DNA from: Sphingobacterium multivorum
GTDB taxonomy: Bacteria > Bacteroidota > Bacteroidia > Sphingobacteriales > Sphingobacteriaceae
DNA length: 64,000 nucleotides
Direction of reading: 5' to 3'
Assembly (NCBI RefSeq): GCF_039511225.1
Contig: NZ_CP154261.1
Coordinates: 434,001 to 498,000 of the forward strand
The notes under the pieces were generated by a model. That model ran no database searches. It had not been told where the DNA came from and saw nothing but the letters and a program-made list of their open reading frames with translations. A program made the translations under genes and the position numbers. This document shows, one piece after another, positions 8,295 through 16,823 of this stretch (position 1 is its first letter; each line of letters starts with the position of its first letter).

Positions 8295-9113
8295 TTATAC
8301 AGCTACATTATGATCACGTAGTGCATCATTTAATGAAGTCTTTTTGTCTGTAGACTCTTTACGTTGACCAATGATCAAGGCGCAAGGAACTTGATATTCC
8401 CCTGCCGCAAATTTCTTGGTGTAAGAACCCGGAATAACAACAGAGCGGACAGGTACATAACCTTTATATTCTACAGGTTCAGGTCCCGTAACGTCGATAA
8501 TTTTTGTTGAGGCTGTCAATACAACATTAGCACCTAATACAGCTTCTTTTTCTACACGAATACCTTCTACTACAATCGCTCTTGAACCGATAAAAACGTT
8601 ATCCTCAATAATAACTGGAGCTGCTTGTACCGGCTCCAATACACCTCCAATTCCGACGCCGCCACTTAAGTGTACATGTTTCCCAATTTGCGCACAAGAG
8701 CCAACAGTTGCCCAAGTATCCACCATGGTTCCTTCGTCTACATAAGCACCGATATTAACGTAAGAAGGCATCATAATTACGCCTTTAGCCAAATAGGCCC
8801 CTAAACGAGCAGAAGCCCCTGGTACAACACGTACTCCAGTGTGCTTGTAGTCCGTTTTTAATTTCATTTTATCATGAAACACAAAAGGACCAGCAGTCAT
8901 TTCACGCATTTCATTGATCGGAAAATATAAGATGACCGCTTTTTTTATCCAATCGTTGACATGCCATCTTGTACCGATCATTTCAGCCACACGGATTTCA
9001 CCGCTATCTAACTTCATGATAACAGCGCGGATCGCCTCTGTATATTCTTTATACTCCAATAATTGTCTATCTTCCCAAGCTTCCTCAATCAATTTTTTAA
9101 GTGGCTCTACCAT
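8295..9113 (-). CDS. dapD: 2,3,4,5-tetrahydropyridine-2,6-dicarboxylate N-succinyltransferase
   Basis: DapD adds a succinyl group from succinyl-CoA in lysine and meso-diaminopimelate synthesis. The 272 residues start with the alpha-helical N-domain (VEPLKKLIEEAWEDR), then left-handed beta-helix hexapeptides (MPSYVNIGAYVDEGTMVDTWATVGSCAQIG and following) and end with a short C-domain. Length matches the family. Its promoter holds a striking 11-bp inverted repeat, so expression may be controlled by a repressor. It is divergent from the S4-domain gene at 9290. Confidence 0.97.
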   Translation of the reverse strand: MVEPLKKLIEEAWEDRQLLEYKEYTEAIRAVIMKLDSGEIRVAEMIGTRWHVNDWIKKAVILYFPINEMREMTAGPFVFHDKMKLKTDYKHTGVRVVPGASARLGAYLAKGVIMMPSYVNIGAYVDEGTMVDTWATVGSCAQIGKHVHLSGGVGIGGVLEPVQAAPVIIEDNVFIGSRAIVVEGIRVEKEAVLGANVVLTASTKIIDVTGPEPVEYKGYVPVRSVVIPGSYTKKFAAGEYQVPCALIIGQRKESTDKKTSLNDALRDHNVAV

Positions 9114-9153
9114 ATTATTTGTTTGCTTATTTGAATTAGTTTATTTTGATGTA

Positions 9154-9184
9154 CAAACTTAGATAAAGTTGCAGTTAAAAGCAA
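9154..9184 (-). promoter_or_regulatory. Promoter of dapD
   Basis: On the minus strand TTG (9184-9182) and TAAGTTTG (9161-9154) are 20 bases apart, a good Bacteroidota -33/-7 pair, about 40 bases upstream of the dapD ATG. Confidence 0.6.
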
Positions 9185-9191
9185 CTTTATC
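9162..9191. promoter_or_regulatory. 11-bp perfect inverted repeat inside the dapD promoter
   Basis: GATAAAGTTGC (9162-9172) and GCAACTTTATC (9181-9191) are perfect reverse complements separated by AGTTAAAA. The repeat fills the spacer between the -7 and -33 boxes and covers the latter, the expected place for a repressor operator. It has no T-run and lies between two divergent genes, so it is not a terminator. Confidence 0.6.
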
Positions 9192-9289
9192 CATGGTCCC
9201 TTGTGCTTTAAGCATATATTTATAACGGAAATATGTTAATTTATCTGGAAGGAACCCCGATAGTTTCTGAATATAATTATTTTTGTAAT

Positions 9290-9700
9290 ATGGCTGGAAC
9301 ATCAGAAAAATTGAGAATTGATAAATATTTGTGGTCAATTCGGTTATTTAAGACAAGAACTTTGGCAACGGAGGCCTGTAAGGCTGGACGAGTAAAACTC
9401 AAAGGCCAAAATATAAAGCCCTCTTATGAAGTTAAGATCGGAGATGTGTACCATATCCAAAAGGGAATCGAAAAAAAAGTGGTGCACGTGACAGGTCTTT
9501 TAGAACGTCGTGTTGACGCCAAGACTGCAGTTCAATTCTACGAAGATCAGACACCTGTAGAAGAAACGGTAGGGTTTAAATCCGTATTTCATGCGCCCGT
9601 ACTAAAACGCGACCGCGGAACAGGGCGACCTACGAAAAAAGACCGTCGTGAGATAGATGATTTACAATCTTCAGAATGGTGGGAGAAGGAAGATGAATAA
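9290..9700 (+). CDS. S4-domain RNA-binding protein (Hsp15/HslR-like)
   Basis: The ATG at 9290 is chosen because MAGTSEKLRIDKYLWSIRLFKTRTLATEACKAGRV is the usual start of the family; the reading frame runs 19 codons further up without recognisable sequence. The 136-residue protein has an N-terminal S4 fold (about 8-70, with KAGRVKLKG and KPSYEVKIGD) and a basic C-terminal tail. E. coli Hsp15 binds free 50S subunits with nascent chains; the same role is plausible here. It overlaps the following peptidase gene by 8 bases. Confidence 0.85.
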   Translation: MAGTSEKLRIDKYLWSIRLFKTRTLATEACKAGRVKLKGQNIKPSYEVKIGDVYHIQKGIEKKVVHVTGLLERRVDAKTAVQFYEDQTPVEETVGFKSVFHAPVLKRDRGTGRPTKKDRREIDDLQSSEWWEKEDE

Positions 9701-10742
9701 GCTCAAGATATGTGCCATGATACTTGTAGGGAGTCTGGTGGCAATCTCCTGCAAATCATATAAAAAATCTGTAAGCGTGACCGAGGGCGAATTTGTTTTG
9801 GCGATCCATGGTGGAGCGGGGACGATCTTGAAAAAGAATATGACAGATTCGATGGAACAAGCTTATCGGATTGTCTTAGAGCAAGCACTTCGTATAGGCT
9901 ATCAAAAGTTGCAAGAAGGTAAATCCAGTTTGGATGCCGTCGAATCGGCTATTCATGTAATGGAAGACTCACCTTTGTTTAATGCAGGGAAAGGAGCGGT
10001 TTTTACACATGACGGACGCAACGAGCTGGATGCCTCCATTATGGATGGTAAATCCTTGGCTGCGGGCGCAGTTGCAGGAGTGACGACGATCAAAAATCCA
10101 ATCTCAGCAGCAAAAGCGGTGATGGAACAGTCTGAGCATGTTATGATGGTGGGGAGAGGTGCTGAAGAATTTGCAAGAAAAGTGGGGCTAACCATCGTAG
10201 ATCCTTCTTATTTTTGGACTAAAGCACGTTGGGAAGCTTTGCAGAAAATAAAGCAGGAGGAGAATACGCGCACGCAACTAGATCACGATCAAAAACAAAG
10301 TTCACGTTTAGGAATCATCAATAAAGATGCTAAATTTGGTACCGTAGGTTGTGTTGCTTTGGATAAAGCAGGTAACCTGGCGGCAGGTACGTCTACAGGA
10401 GGCATGACTAACAAGAAGTTTGGACGTGTCGGAGATTCGCCAATTATTGGTGCAGGAACGTATGCGAACAATAATACCTGTGCTGTTTCCTGTACTGGAT
10501 GGGGTGAATATTATATCCGCACCGTGGCGGCATATTCCGTGTCAGCTTTAATGGAATACAAAGGTGAGCATGTTGATCAAGCGAGCCGACAAGTAATCGA
10601 TCGGATTGGTGAAATGGGCGGTAATGGAGGCCTGATCGCACTGGATAAAAATGGACATGTTGCGATGCCTTTTAATACCGCCGGGATGTATCGCGGTACA
10701 GTGACTAAAGACGGTAAGATAACAGTAGAAATTTATAAATAG
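9693..10742 (+). CDS. Isoaspartyl peptidase / L-asparaginase lipoprotein (Ntn-hydrolase)
   Basis: The ATG at 9693 overlaps the end of the S4 gene and gives a lipoprotein signal (VAISC, Cys20). The 349-residue enzyme belongs to the plant-type asparaginase family: IHGGAG near the start, DGRNELDASIMDG, and the autocleavage site FG-TVG with nucleophile Thr217, followed by GTSTGGMTNKKFGRVGDSPIIGAGTYA. The precursor is expected to self-cleave before Thr217. It removes beta-aspartyl residues from peptides or hydrolyses asparagine, here on the periplasmic side or at the outer membrane. Residues and length fit well. Confidence 0.93.
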   Translation: MNKLKICAMILVGSLVAISCKSYKKSVSVTEGEFVLAIHGGAGTILKKNMTDSMEQAYRIVLEQALRIGYQKLQEGKSSLDAVESAIHVMEDSPLFNAGKGAVFTHDGRNELDASIMDGKSLAAGAVAGVTTIKNPISAAKAVMEQSEHVMMVGRGAEEFARKVGLTIVDPSYFWTKARWEALQKIKQEENTRTQLDHDQKQSSRLGIINKDAKFGTVGCVALDKAGNLAAGTSTGGMTNKKFGRVGDSPIIGAGTYANNNTCAVSCTGWGEYYIRTVAAYSVSALMEYKGEHVDQASRQVIDRIGEMGGNGGLIALDKNGHVAMPFNTAGMYRGTVTKDGKITVEIYK

Positions 10743-10771
10743 CCAATTCAGCTGTTTTCATCATCATAAAA

Positions 10772-10814
10772 TATCCCAAGGGGGTCAATGTAATACATAT
10801 TAACCCCTTTGGAT
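10772..10814. terminator. Bidirectional hairpin between convergent genes
   Basis: TATCCCAAGGGGGT and AACCCCTTTGGATA pair with minor mismatches around a 16-base loop that can pair further. It lies between the convergent peptidase and ytxJ genes. The T-run is weak, so termination strength is uncertain. Confidence 0.5.
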
Positions 10815-10861
10815 AAATTTTGTTAACTATTTTTTATTGAACAGCGATATGGCCAATGCTA

Positions 10862-11200
10862 TCAAATTGCCGTCAGGTATTGTTCAATCTCATCAAATTG
10901 GATATCGCCATGGGAAGCATCATATAGACTTTCTTTTCCTTCAACAATCAGTATCTGAGGGGATTGATGTGTTACATTCCAACGTTGGGCAATCTCATTT
11001 GATAATGGACGGTAGCGCAAAAGATCTAAAAGATAGATTGCATAATCATGGTCTGAAGTCGCAGACATACGCTCAAGACTGCGCTTAGCCATATTGCTAA
11101 TACCACAAGTCGTGCTATGTTTAAAGATGGCTGCAACTTTATCAGATTGATAAAGCTCCTGTAACTGTTCCTCTGTATTTAATTCTATCCAATTAATCAT
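10862..11200 (-). CDS. ytxJ: Bacillithiol system redox-active protein YtxJ
   Basis: This 112-residue thioredoxin-fold protein has the single-Cys motif HSTTCGIS (Cys32) and the later NVTHQSPQILIV cis-Pro region. The family (DUF2847) is linked to bacillithiol, where it is proposed to reduce mixed disulfides as a monothiol bacilliredoxin. It starts 2 bases downstream of the stop-side gene at 11202, so both are probably on one minus-strand transcript. Its presence suggests the organism uses bacillithiol or a similar thiol. Confidence 0.88.
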   Translation of the reverse strand: MINWIELNTEEQLQELYQSDKVAAIFKHSTTCGISNMAKRSLERMSATSDHDYAIYLLDLLRYRPLSNEIAQRWNVTHQSPQILIVEGKESLYDASHGDIQFDEIEQYLTAI

Positions 11201-11201
11201 A

Positions 11202-11942
11202 TTATAGTTCTGTAAATTTTTTCTGTTCTACTTGTACAAAAGACGAAATAGCGGAGAATATACAACTCTTTTGGTCATTGCTTGTCGAATTGAAGAAACT
11301 AGGTAAACGCATACCATCGCCAATCTCCTTATATTTGCTCACTTCATAAGTGGTTTTTTCGCCCTTATCTATGTATTCGTAACGTACAATCTCACCGGTA
11401 TTTTGATCAATATAAAGCAAACCATCCATCTTTGAACCAAAGATAGTGCCTGACGAGCTGATCGTTGCTATCGTTAATTTCTGTCCAGCGCTGAAACTTT
11501 CTTTCTGACTTTTTAGCTGCACATTCTTCTGTCCGATCAGCGTCGGTAAAAGGAGCAGATGAAGATCCGAAAATAATTGGCTTTTAATTGACTTTTTTAG
11601 CTCCGGCCCATCTCCAGCTATATTCCCTCCAATAAAGAGTTTATCGGCCCCTGGATTCTTAAAATTAAACAGATAGGTCACCTGATCTGTGCCGCTATAG
11701 CCGTCAAATCGACATGCTCCGGTGCTGCGATTGAACAAGAATTTTCGCTCTTCTTTTGACAATTGGTCGGAGATGGTATTTCCCTTTGCTGAGAATGCCA
11801 AATATTGCAAAGAATCCCATTTTTCCTGGCCACCGATACTTTGCCAAATCTGCTTGTTTAGACTATCGTCTTGCGCCACAAGATCCAGCTGACAGAATAA
11901 TGTCAGCATAATGACCAAGAGTACATTCGATAATGTTTTCAT
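11202..11942 (-). CDS. Conserved exported protein of unknown function
   Basis: The Met at 11942 begins a signal peptide (MKTLSNVLLVIMLTLFCQLDLVAQ); upstream in-frame residues are basic and unlikely. The mature part (about 220 residues) is beta-rich with repeated Lys and Tyr and phrases such as WDSLQYLAFSAKGNT, RFDGYSGTDQVTYLFNF and GLLYIDQNTGEIVRYEYIDKGEKTTYEV. This resembles outer-membrane lipoprotein-sorting (LolA/LolB-like) beta-sheet proteins in style, but I see no decisive motif. An AGG purine stretch precedes the ATG. It is co-oriented with ytxJ. Confidence 0.7.
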   Translation of the reverse strand: MKTLSNVLLVIMLTLFCQLDLVAQDDSLNKQIWQSIGGQEKWDSLQYLAFSAKGNTISDQLSKEERKFLFNRSTGACRFDGYSGTDQVTYLFNFKNPGADKLFIGGNIAGDGPELKKSIKSQLFSDLHLLLLPTLIGQKNVQLKSQKESFSAGQKLTIATISSSGTIFGSKMDGLLYIDQNTGEIVRYEYIDKGEKTTYEVSKYKEIGDGMRLPSFFNSTSNDQKSCIFSAISSFVQVEQKKFTEL

Positions 11943-12100
11943 AATCCTTTTTTTTAAAAACAATCATCAAGTAAGCCGCATCAAAATTGATCGCGTTAAA
12001 CTTCATCATTGCGTCATTGTCTATAAAACTACCTATCGTTACAACTATTTAAAATACAATCAAGATAATTCAATAACAATTTATTCTAGTGAAAAAATAA

Positions 12101-12142
12101 AAATCGATTAATAAGATAACTGAATATATTATTAATCGATTT
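12101..12142 (-). terminator. 14-bp perfect inverted repeat, likely terminator of ribH
   Basis: AAATCGATTAATAA (12101-12114) and TTATTAATCGATTT (12129-12142) are perfect reverse complements with a 14-base loop. On the minus strand it is followed by a T-rich stretch and lies about 80 bases after the ribH stop. The stem is very AT-rich, so a protein-binding role is an alternative. The rest of the AT-rich gap 11943-12224 shows no gene. Confidence 0.45.
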
Positions 12143-12224
12143 ATTCAAATATAAGTATCTGAGCAATAAGCTGTACTCAGCAATACTTTTCATTATTGAA
12201 TGGTAGGCAAAATTAATACCAAAA

Positions 12225-12713
12225 CTAGAATTTTTTGGCAATATGGGCCATTTGTATCGCTGTAATAGCAGCTTCTTCGCCTTTGTTGCCATGTTTTCCA
12301 CCAGCACGATCCAATGCTTGCTGAAGGTTATCAGTAGTCAATACACCAAAAATGGCTGGTTTATTGTATTTGAGCCCTACATTGGCAATGCCATTTGCAA
12401 CTGCATCGCAGATAAAATCAAAGTGTCTCGTCTCACCCTGAATGACGCAGCCTAAACAAATAACAGCATCAAAATTCTGGTTTCTGAACACAAGATCTGC
12501 TCCCGAAATTAATTCGAAACTTCCAGGAACCTCGATGACTTGGATATTTTTTTCTTGAGCGCCATGCTTCTCTAAGCCTGTAATTGCACCATTCAATAAT
12601 GCACCTGTGATTTCTGCATTCCATTGTGCAACAACGATTGCAAATTTGAATGGACTTGCATCCGCAACCTGAATATGCGAAAAGTCGGATAAATTTTTAA
12701 TGCTACTTGCCAT
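12225..12713 (-). CDS. ribH: 6,7-dimethyl-8-ribityllumazine synthase
   Basis: RibH condenses 5-amino-6-ribitylamino-uracil with dihydroxybutanone phosphate in riboflavin synthesis. The 162 residues show the family blocks FAIVVAQWNAEITGALLNGA, VIEVPGSFELISGADLV, FDAVICLGCVIQGETRHFDFI and FGVLTTDNLQQALDRAGGKHGNKGEEAA, with the His of the catalytic RHFDF block. Length is typical. It probably forms icosahedral or pentameric assemblies in the cytoplasm. No FMN riboswitch was recognised before it. Confidence 0.97.
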   Translation of the reverse strand: MASSIKNLSDFSHIQVADASPFKFAIVVAQWNAEITGALLNGAITGLEKHGAQEKNIQVIEVPGSFELISGADLVFRNQNFDAVICLGCVIQGETRHFDFICDAVANGIANVGLKYNKPAIFGVLTTDNLQQALDRAGGKHGNKGEEAAITAIQMAHIAKKF

Positions 12714-12721
12714 AATAGGAA

Positions 12722-12750
12722 CAAAGATAGTGATTTTAGATGGTCACAAA
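12722..12750 (-). promoter_or_regulatory. Promoter of ribH
   Basis: On the minus strand TTTG (12750-12747) and TATCTTTG (12729-12722) are 17 bases apart. The -7 box ends 8 bases before the ribH ATG, leaving a very short leader. It abuts the terminator of the upstream TPR gene. Confidence 0.55.
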
Positions 12751-12777
12751 AAAAGAGGCTATCAAATAGCCTCTTTT
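12751..12777 (-). terminator. Terminator of the TPR gene
   Basis: AAAAGAGGCTAT (12751-12762) pairs perfectly with ATAGCCTCTTTT (12766-12777) around loop CAA. It lies 25 bases after the stop at 12802 and gives a T-run on the minus strand. Confidence 0.88.
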
Positions 12778-12801
12778 TCGTATATTTTTATATTTATTCT
12801 A

Positions 12802-13473
12802 TTATAAATGTGCTTGTACACGGCCTAATAAACCATCAATTGTTGAAGCTTCTTGGCTCTCCGGAAAATCTGTTTTAATCTTCTTGTAAGCAGTCTCTGC
12901 ACTTTTGTAGTCATTTTGCGCTTCATATACAAGTCCTAGTTTTTTCAAAAAGAGTGGAGTTGTATACGAGTTGCTTGATTTTTCAGAAGCCTGCTTATAG
13001 TAGTCTGCAGCTTTTTTGTAGTCTTTTAATTCTGAATAAGCATCACCTGTTAAACCAATTACGAGTGGATCTAGAATTTGACTTCCTGTCGGAGCATATT
13101 TTTCAAGCGCTTTTGCAGCTTCATCGAATTTACCTTGACGCAAATACAAACCTCCTAAATAGGCGTTTGCAATATTGGCAGATTTGGTGTTTGAATATTC
13201 GTCCGCAATTTGTTTAAATCCAAGAAATGCACCATCGCCCATGATTGCTTTACTTTGTAAAGAATCAATTGTAGCAAGCTGTTCTGCTTTGTACATACGG
13301 TTCGAAGCTTCTTCTGCTCTTGGATCAAGATAAAGCTTTTGATATCCAAAATAAAGTAAGATCAATACAACGATACCACCTAAAATGAACACGACACTTT
13401 TTTGGTTATCTTGAAAAAAAGATCCTTTTGAAGGTTTGAAACCTTGATTTGTATTATTTGTGTTTTTAGACAT
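12802..13473 (-). CDS. Membrane-anchored tetratricopeptide repeat protein
   Basis: This 223-residue protein has a polar Asn-rich start, one membrane segment (about 29-46, VVFILGGIVVLILLYFGY) and a periplasmic or outer region of TPR-like helical pairs (about 80-215), including AYLGGLYLRQGKFDEAAKALEKYA, DAYSELKDYKKAADYYKQA and GLVYEAQNDYKSAETAYKKI. It resembles the YfgM/TPR_21 type of anchored scaffold, but the partner is unknown. It has its own promoter and terminator and so appears to be a single-gene unit. Confidence 0.85.
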   Translation of the reverse strand: MSKNTNNTNQGFKPSKGSFFQDNQKSVVFILGGIVVLILLYFGYQKLYLDPRAEEASNRMYKAEQLATIDSLQSKAIMGDGAFLGFKQIADEYSNTKSANIANAYLGGLYLRQGKFDEAAKALEKYAPTGSQILDPLVIGLTGDAYSELKDYKKAADYYKQASEKSSNSYTTPLFLKKLGLVYEAQNDYKSAETAYKKIKTDFPESQEASTIDGLLGRVQAHL

Positions 13474-13497
13474 TACTAATCAGTAAAATATGGATTG

Positions 13498-13527
13498 CAA
13501 AAATACACTTTTCGAGCAAATTTGCAA
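13498..13527 (-). promoter_or_regulatory. Promoter of the TPR gene
   Basis: On the minus strand TTG (13527-13525) and TATTTTTG (13505-13498) are 19 bases apart, close to consensus, about 25 bases before the ATG. Confidence 0.6.
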
Positions 13528-13551
13528 GTGTTTTGCAAATTTTAACGTGAA

Positions 13552-15477
13552 TTAACTTTGCTTTTTCGATTCATTCGACAATTCAATTTCCTTGTCTAGC
13601 TGTTCGTAGATGGAATTTTTACTTTTGAATTCAGGTACAATAATTTTCATTTGATAGACAACTTCGTTTTTGTTTTGTGTGGATAAACGCTGTTGCAATT
13701 CTCCGATTTTCATACACACCCTATCATAATTATTTTCTCTGACTTTGGCGATCATAATTTTTTCGTGGTGAGTCGGTAAGGTATTCTCTAAATCATTTAG
13801 TAATTCCTCATATAGCTTTTCACCAGGTCTTAATCCGGTGAATTTTATTTCAATATCTTCATTCGGTTTAAATCCTGAAAGGCGAATCATTTTTTTAGCT
13901 AACTCAACTATTTTGACAGATTTACCCATATCAAATACAAAAATTTCGCCACCTTGTCCCATTGTTCCAGCTTCAAGGACTAGTCGACATGCTTCGGGAA
14001 TGGTCATAAAATACCGTGTAATTTCTGGATGAGTAACGGTTACCGGGCCACCTTTTTGAATCTGATCTCTGAATCGAGGGATAACAGATCCATTGGAGCC
14101 CAGGACATTGCCAAAGCGGGTTGTAATAAATTTGGTGTGAACATTTGCCCCTAATGTGTTTTCCAAATGATTGTTTAACGATTGTACATAGATTTCTGCA
14201 ATACGTTTTGTAGCTCCCATGATATTGGTCGGGTTGACAGCTTTATCGGTAGAGACAAAAACAAATTTTTCAACCTGAAATTCTACGGCTAAATCAGCCA
14301 GATTTTTCGTCCCCATCACATTGGTCTGCACGGCTTCCAACGGGTGATTTTCCATCATGGGCACATGTTTGTATGCAGCCGCATGATAGACATAGTGCGG
14401 CTTGAAGGTCTCAAAAAGGAGTTGCATCCTTTTTGTGCTGCGGACATCGGCGATGTACGTATGATATACTTGATTTGGGAATTCATCTTGAAGGTCAAGC
14501 TGAAGGTTATGCAGGGGTGACTCTGCCTGATCACAAAGGATAATCATCTGCGGTTCGTATCTTCCCAATTGGGTTGCAATTTCACTTCCTATAGAACCGG
14601 CTGCGCCAGTAACAAGGATTCTCTTGCCCTTGGTCTGGCTTAGGATGTGGTCGTCGTTAATCTTGATCGGATCCCTTTCCAACAAATCTTCAATTTTTAT
14701 TTTCTGAATCTGATTGGGATTAAGGTCGCCATTCATGATCTTTTTAACAGGCGGTAGTGTTAAAATATTGACGTTTTTTTCCAGCGCAACATCTGTGATT
14801 TCATTTTTGCGGTCCGATGGGATATTGTGCGAAGCGATGATGACCTCCTCAATATTTAATGTGTTAATGAGGTGGCTAAACTTTTGGGAAGAATAAATTT
14901 TTGTTCCATCAATTACTTTGTTGATTTTTTGCTCATTATCATCCATAAACCCTACAATAGCATTTTTGGAACGGACATCATGGTCTAAGGTTCTTTTTAC
15001 AGCAATTCCCAAATCACCGGCCCCATAGATCAGTGTTTTTTTTCTGGAACCGCTGACTTTTTTGGTGTATAGAAAGAAAATCTTAATAATCGTTCTGTAT
15101 ACAGTTAGAATTAGAAAGGAGAAAAGAGCGAAGAATATGATGAGTGCTGTCGGAATATTGCGCTCCATTTCGTTTGCCTGGATGACTAGTTTTATAAACA
15201 GGAGAACAAAAACACTGAATGTTATCGTTGATAATATACGTATGGAGTCGATGGCGCTTGTGTAACGAACTATCCCAGTATACATTTTGAAGAGATAGAA
15301 TGATAAAGAGGATACACCTATAAATAAAATGTAACGAATGCTAAAATCAATGTCGAGTAAAAAATCGAAGTTAAAATCATAATAAATGACGTTTGCGAGG
15401 AGATAAGCGACGGATACACTAAAGATGTCCAATAAAAAAATGATCCACCGTGGCACTATATTGACTTTACTGAGCAT
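13552..15477 (-). CDS. CapD/FlaA1-type nucleotide-sugar dehydratase/epimerase, membrane-bound
   Basis: This 641-residue protein has four N-terminal membrane helices (about 10-120), a first Rossmann domain (LIYGAGDLGIAVKRTL, about 150-165) and a second SDR domain (about 280 onward) with RILVTGAAGSIGSEIA and the STDKAVNPTNIMGATK region holding the modified catalytic SxxxK motif. Such long CapD/WbpM-like enzymes convert UDP-GlcNAc to 4-keto-6-deoxy sugars, usually UDP-QuiNAc-type precursors for capsule or O-antigen. No other capsule genes are adjacent, so it may act for glycan or T9SS-related A-LPS synthesis elsewhere. The exact product cannot be told from sequence alone. Confidence 0.9.
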   Translation of the reverse strand: MLSKVNIVPRWIIFLLDIFSVSVAYLLANVIYYDFNFDFLLDIDFSIRYILFIGVSSLSFYLFKMYTGIVRYTSAIDSIRILSTITFSVFVLLFIKLVIQANEMERNIPTALIIFFALFSFLILTVYRTIIKIFFLYTKKVSGSRKKTLIYGAGDLGIAVKRTLDHDVRSKNAIVGFMDDNEQKINKVIDGTKIYSSQKFSHLINTLNIEEVIIASHNIPSDRKNEITDVALEKNVNILTLPPVKKIMNGDLNPNQIQKIKIEDLLERDPIKINDDHILSQTKGKRILVTGAAGSIGSEIATQLGRYEPQMIILCDQAESPLHNLQLDLQDEFPNQVYHTYIADVRSTKRMQLLFETFKPHYVYHAAAYKHVPMMENHPLEAVQTNVMGTKNLADLAVEFQVEKFVFVSTDKAVNPTNIMGATKRIAEIYVQSLNNHLENTLGANVHTKFITTRFGNVLGSNGSVIPRFRDQIQKGGPVTVTHPEITRYFMTIPEACRLVLEAGTMGQGGEIFVFDMGKSVKIVELAKKMIRLSGFKPNEDIEIKFTGLRPGEKLYEELLNDLENTLPTHHEKIMIAKVRENNYDRVCMKIGELQQRLSTQNKNEVVYQMKIIVPEFKSKNSIYEQLDKEIELSNESKKQS

Positions 15478-15502
15478 GGTATTATATCTGATTAATTTAA
15501 AA

Positions 15503-15532
15503 CAAATGTAGATAAATTTGTTTCATTCCAAA
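15503..15532 (-). promoter_or_regulatory. Promoter of the CapD-like gene
   Basis: On the minus strand TTTG (15532-15529) and TACATTTG (15510-15503) are 18 bases apart, matching consensus. It is in the divergent region shared with alanine dehydrogenase. Confidence 0.6.
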
Positions 15533-15557
15533 GCTGTGCCAAACCAAATTTATCTTC

Positions 15558-15589
15558 GTTTGATAAGATTGATTATTTATCGTAATTTT
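15558..15589 (+). promoter_or_regulatory. Candidate promoter of alanine dehydrogenase
   Basis: TTTG at 15558-15561 and TAATTTTA at 15582-15589 are 20 bases apart; the -7 box differs from TAnnTTTG in its last base. It is 22 bases before the ATG. Confidence 0.4.
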
Positions 15590-15611
15590 AGCTAACGATC
15601 AATTTTACAAG

Positions 15612-16823
15612 ATGAATGAGTTAGGAAAGCTTGCGAGTCAGGCTATGATTTCTCCAAAAGAGATGCTGTTTGAAAAGAAAAAGAATGCAAAAAGTTTATT
15701 TATTGGCATTCCAAAAGAAATCTCGCTTCAGGAAAAGCGAATTTGCCTGACACCGTTGGCGGTTGCATTATTGGTAGAAAATGGGCACGAAGTAATCATT
15801 GAGACGGGAGCAGGAGCAGGAGCCAATTTTTTGGATCACCATTATAGTGAACAGGGGGCTCGTATTGTATCGTCAAGAGAAGAGGTGTACCAGGCGGATC
15901 TGATCATCAAGGTTGGTAGCCCAATGATTAGTGAAGTTAAGTTGATGAAAGAAAGACAGCTTTTATTATCTTCTCAGCAACCCTCACTCATGAATCTGGA
16001 TGTATTAAAGGCATTAATGCATAAAAAAATCACGGCAATTTCTTACGAATATTTAAGAGATGAGGGCGGTTGCCTAGCAGTGGTTCGTGCAATGAGCGAA
16101 ATCGTAGGGGCGACGGCAACTTTAATTGCTGGAGAGTATCTGAGCAATGCTTTTGGCGGGAAGGGGCTGATGCTCGGTGGTGTTACTGGAGTAGCCTCTA
16201 CAGAAGTTGTTATTATCGGCGCTGGCACCGTTGGTGAACAAGCCGCTCGGACGGCTTTGGCGCTAGGAGCAGAGGTAAAGGTATTTGATAATTCCATTTA
16301 TAAACTTAGACGACTACAAAATAATCTGGGTAGTCGTGTGTTTACCTCTGTTATACAACCTATTATTTTAAACAAAGCTGTGATCAGTTCAGATGTTGTT
16401 ATTGGTGCTTTACGAGCGCTTAACGGACGTTCCGCTTGTGTGATTTCGGAAGAGACCGTTTCCAAAATGAAACCTAATTCCGTTATTATAGATGTAAGCA
16501 TTGATCAAGGGGGCAATTTTGAAACTTCGGAGGTAACCTCTCACGATAAACCGATCTTTCGAAAATTTGATGTTATTCACTATTGTGTTCCCAATATAGC
16601 GTCTCGGGTAGCGCGAACAGCCACCTATGCCATGAGCAATATCTTCACTTCGATTTTGCTCGATTTCGCTGAACTCGGGGGATTGAAAAATGCTATTTGG
16701 AAGAATCCTGGTATTCGGAGTTCTATTTATTTGTATCAAGGTAACCTGACGAATATAGACATGGCCTCAAGGTTTAATATGACGGCGAAGGACTTAGATT
16801 TGTTAGTCGTTTCTTCGTTATAA
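15612..16823 (+). CDS. ald: Alanine dehydrogenase
   Basis: The enzyme interconverts L-alanine and pyruvate with NAD. The 403 residues include the N-terminal substrate domain (IGIPKEISLQEKRICLTPLAVALLVENGHEV, with the lysine and arginine that bind pyruvate), and the Rossmann region VVIIGAGTVGEQAARTALALGAEVKVFD. Relative to Bacillus Ald it carries about 28 extra N-terminal residues, a form I believe common in Bacteroidota. Ile/Val-rich and acidic surface residues look ordinary. The stop codon lies inside the first copy of a 19-bp tandem duplication. Confidence 0.93.
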   Translation: MNELGKLASQAMISPKEMLFEKKKNAKSLFIGIPKEISLQEKRICLTPLAVALLVENGHEVIIETGAGAGANFLDHHYSEQGARIVSSREEVYQADLIIKVGSPMISEVKLMKERQLLLSSQQPSLMNLDVLKALMHKKITAISYEYLRDEGGCLAVVRAMSEIVGATATLIAGEYLSNAFGGKGLMLGGVTGVASTEVVIIGAGTVGEQAARTALALGAEVKVFDNSIYKLRRLQNNLGSRVFTSVIQPIILNKAVISSDVVIGALRALNGRSACVISEETVSKMKPNSVIIDVSIDQGGNFETSEVTSHDKPIFRKFDVIHYCVPNIASRVARTATYAMSNIFTSILLDFAELGGLKNAIWKNPGIRSSIYLYQGNLTNIDMASRFNMTAKDLDLLVVSSL

